A stretch of DNA of 30,710 bases from positions 1 through 30,710 of the IMG/VR virus record IMGVR_UViG_3300020470_000132. One strand, given 5' to 3'. The stretch comes from a virus. How positions within the stretch are numbered: position 1 is the stretch's first letter; the number at the start of each line of letters is the position of its first letter. Positions 29,831-30,710 of this stretch are shown here, one piece after another. The notes below the pieces were generated by a model. The model was not told the origin of the DNA and did not search any database. It was given only the letters and a program-made list of their open reading frames with translations. The position numbers and the translations under genes were made by a program.

Positions 29831-30710
29831 CCAACGGCATCAAAGTTAAAAAAAGAAATGGAAGAGGTGATGAGGCTCTTAATCTCGATAAAGTACATCA
29901 CATGGTTGAACAAGCCTGTGAAGGAGTTGCAGGAGTATCTGCCAGTCAGGTAGAGATCCAGTCAGGATTACAATTCTATGATGGAATTACTACTGCAGAC
30001 ATTCAAGAGATCCTTATTCGTAGTGCAAGTGATCTTATTTCTTTAGATAATCCAAACTATCAGTTTGTTGCTGCAAGATTATTACTTTTCTCTCTTAGGA
30101 AAAGTCTTTACGGACGTATGAGAGAAATGCCTGATCTCTTAACACAAATCAATAACGGTATTGACAAAGGCATATATGACCGTGATATACTATCAAAATA
30201 TACAGAGGAGGAGATCCAGAAGGTTGAGTCATATATTGACCACCAACGTGATTTCCTTTTCACATATGCAGGACTCCGCCAGGTAGTTGATAAGTATCTG
30301 GTTCAAGATAGAAGTACTGGGAAGGTGTATGAGACACCACAGTTCATGTATATCTTGATTGCATTAACAATTTTCCAAGACTACCCTATAGAAACGAGGC
30401 TCGATTATGTCAGACGATACTACGACGCAATCTCAAGACACCGAATCAACATCCCAACCCCAATCATGGCTGGAGTACGGACCCCTATCCGTCAATTTGC
30501 TTCTTGTGTTCTCGTTGATATTGATGACACCCTCGATAGTATCTTTAGTTCTGACATGGCTATTGGCAAATACGTTGCACAGAGGGCTGGTATCGGTATT
30601 AACGCGGGCAGAATCAGGGGACTCAACAGTAAAATCAGAGGAGGGGAGGTACAACACACAGGTGTGGTCCCCTTCCTCAAAAAATTTGAGAGCACTGTTC
30701 GATGCTGTAC
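29827..30710 (+). CDS. nrdA: Ribonucleotide reductase class I large subunit (3' truncated by window)
   Basis: Reduces NDPs to dNDPs. Only the first 294 codons are present and the frame stays open to the end of the window. An N-terminal ATP-cone-like region (KVKKRNGRGDEALNLDKVHHM) is followed by the typical segment PTPIMAGVRTPIRQFASCVL, in which the Cys is the conserved redox cysteine, then SIFSSDMAIGKYVAQRAGIG and GLNSKIRGGEVQHTG. All match NrdA. ATGA couples it to gp61. nrdB is expected beyond the window. It supplies dNTPs together with purM, purN and pyrE. Confidence 0.93.
   Translation, partial: MTNGIKVKKRNGRGDEALNLDKVHHMVEQACEGVAGVSASQVEIQSGLQFYDGITTADIQEILIRSASDLISLDNPNYQFVAARLLLFSLRKSLYGRMREMPDLLTQINNGIDKGIYDRDILSKYTEEEIQKVESYIDHQRDFLFTYAGLRQVVDKYLVQDRSTGKVYETPQFMYILIALTIFQDYPIETRLDYVRRYYDAISRHRINIPTPIMAGVRTPIRQFASCVLVDIDDTLDSIFSSDMAIGKYVAQRAGIGINAGRIRGLNSKIRGGEVQHTGVVPFLKKFESTVRCC

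Noticed and set aside
1-30710. tRNA genes, CRISPR arrays, insertion sequences, introns or inteins
   Set aside because: No TPsiC-like arm with matching acceptor stems, no regular repeats, no transposase motifs, and the core genes are uninterrupted.

Overview
The window is part of the genome of a T4-like (Straboviridae-type) myovirus of marine cyanobacteria, i.e. a cyanomyovirus. The evidence is the core T4 replication set (gp45, gp44, gp62, RegA, gp43, UvsX, gp41, gp61, NrdA) combined with typical cyanophage extras: purM, purN, pyrE, mazG, hsp20 and several 2-oxoglutarate/Fe(II) oxygenases. T4-type late promoters (NATAAATA) are also present. The DNA is AT-rich and every recognised gene lies on the + strand. 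I see no tRNA, photosystem gene, IS element or CRISPR array. The host (Synechococcus or Prochlorococcus) cannot be decided from this window.

Layout. (1) 1-9.2 kb: sliding clamp (gp45) and clamp-loader ATPase (gp44), then a block of nucleotide-synthesis genes (pyrE, purM, purN) with an oxygenase, a DruA/DUF4338-like protein and several tiny genes, then clamp-loader small subunit (gp62) and RegA. In T4 the genes 45-44-62-regA are contiguous; here about 4.7 kb of accessory genes split 44 from 62. (2) 9.2-10.6 kb: an oxygenase, a late-promoter-like site, hsp20, and a strong terminator whose hairpin contains the -35 box of a perfect consensus sigma-70 promoter. That promoter feeds about 207 nt of highly foldable non-coding sequence. 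(3) 10.6-18.6 kb: a tandem pair of paralogous small proteins, DNA polymerase gp43, oxygenase, two tiny genes, nucleotidyltransferase, UvsX, oxygenase, gp41 helicase, oxygenase. (4) 18.6-19.1 kb: mazG behind an extended -10 promoter. (5) 19.1-28.9 kb: a late block with T4-type late promoters. It contains a conserved 393-aa protein, a nucleotidyltransferase carrying an N-terminal T4-like capsid targeting sequence, two Lys/Ala-rich probable head proteins, a class-3 lipase, small membrane proteins, an Ig-like structural protein and an XhlA-like coiled-coil/membrane protein. (6) 28.8-30.7 kb: primase gp61 and the start of nrdA, cut by the window end.

How it works together. The replisome (clamp, loader, polymerase, helicase, primase, recombinase) is tied to enzymes that enlarge the nucleotide pool (pyrE, purM, purN, nrdA) and clean it (mazG). 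Genes are packed with about twenty 1-nt (TAATG type) or 4-nt (ATGA) stop/start overlaps, so translational coupling should be pervasive. Transcription appears to be partitioned by host-like promoters in the replication part and late promoters in the structural part.

Most interesting points: the capsid-targeted nucleotidyltransferase, the structured leader behind a perfect promoter nested in a terminator, five oxygenases spread through the replication region, the DruA-like gene, the lipase, and the tandem Sm-like pair upstream of DNA polymerase. All functional calls were made by eye from motifs and remembered family features; no database search was run.
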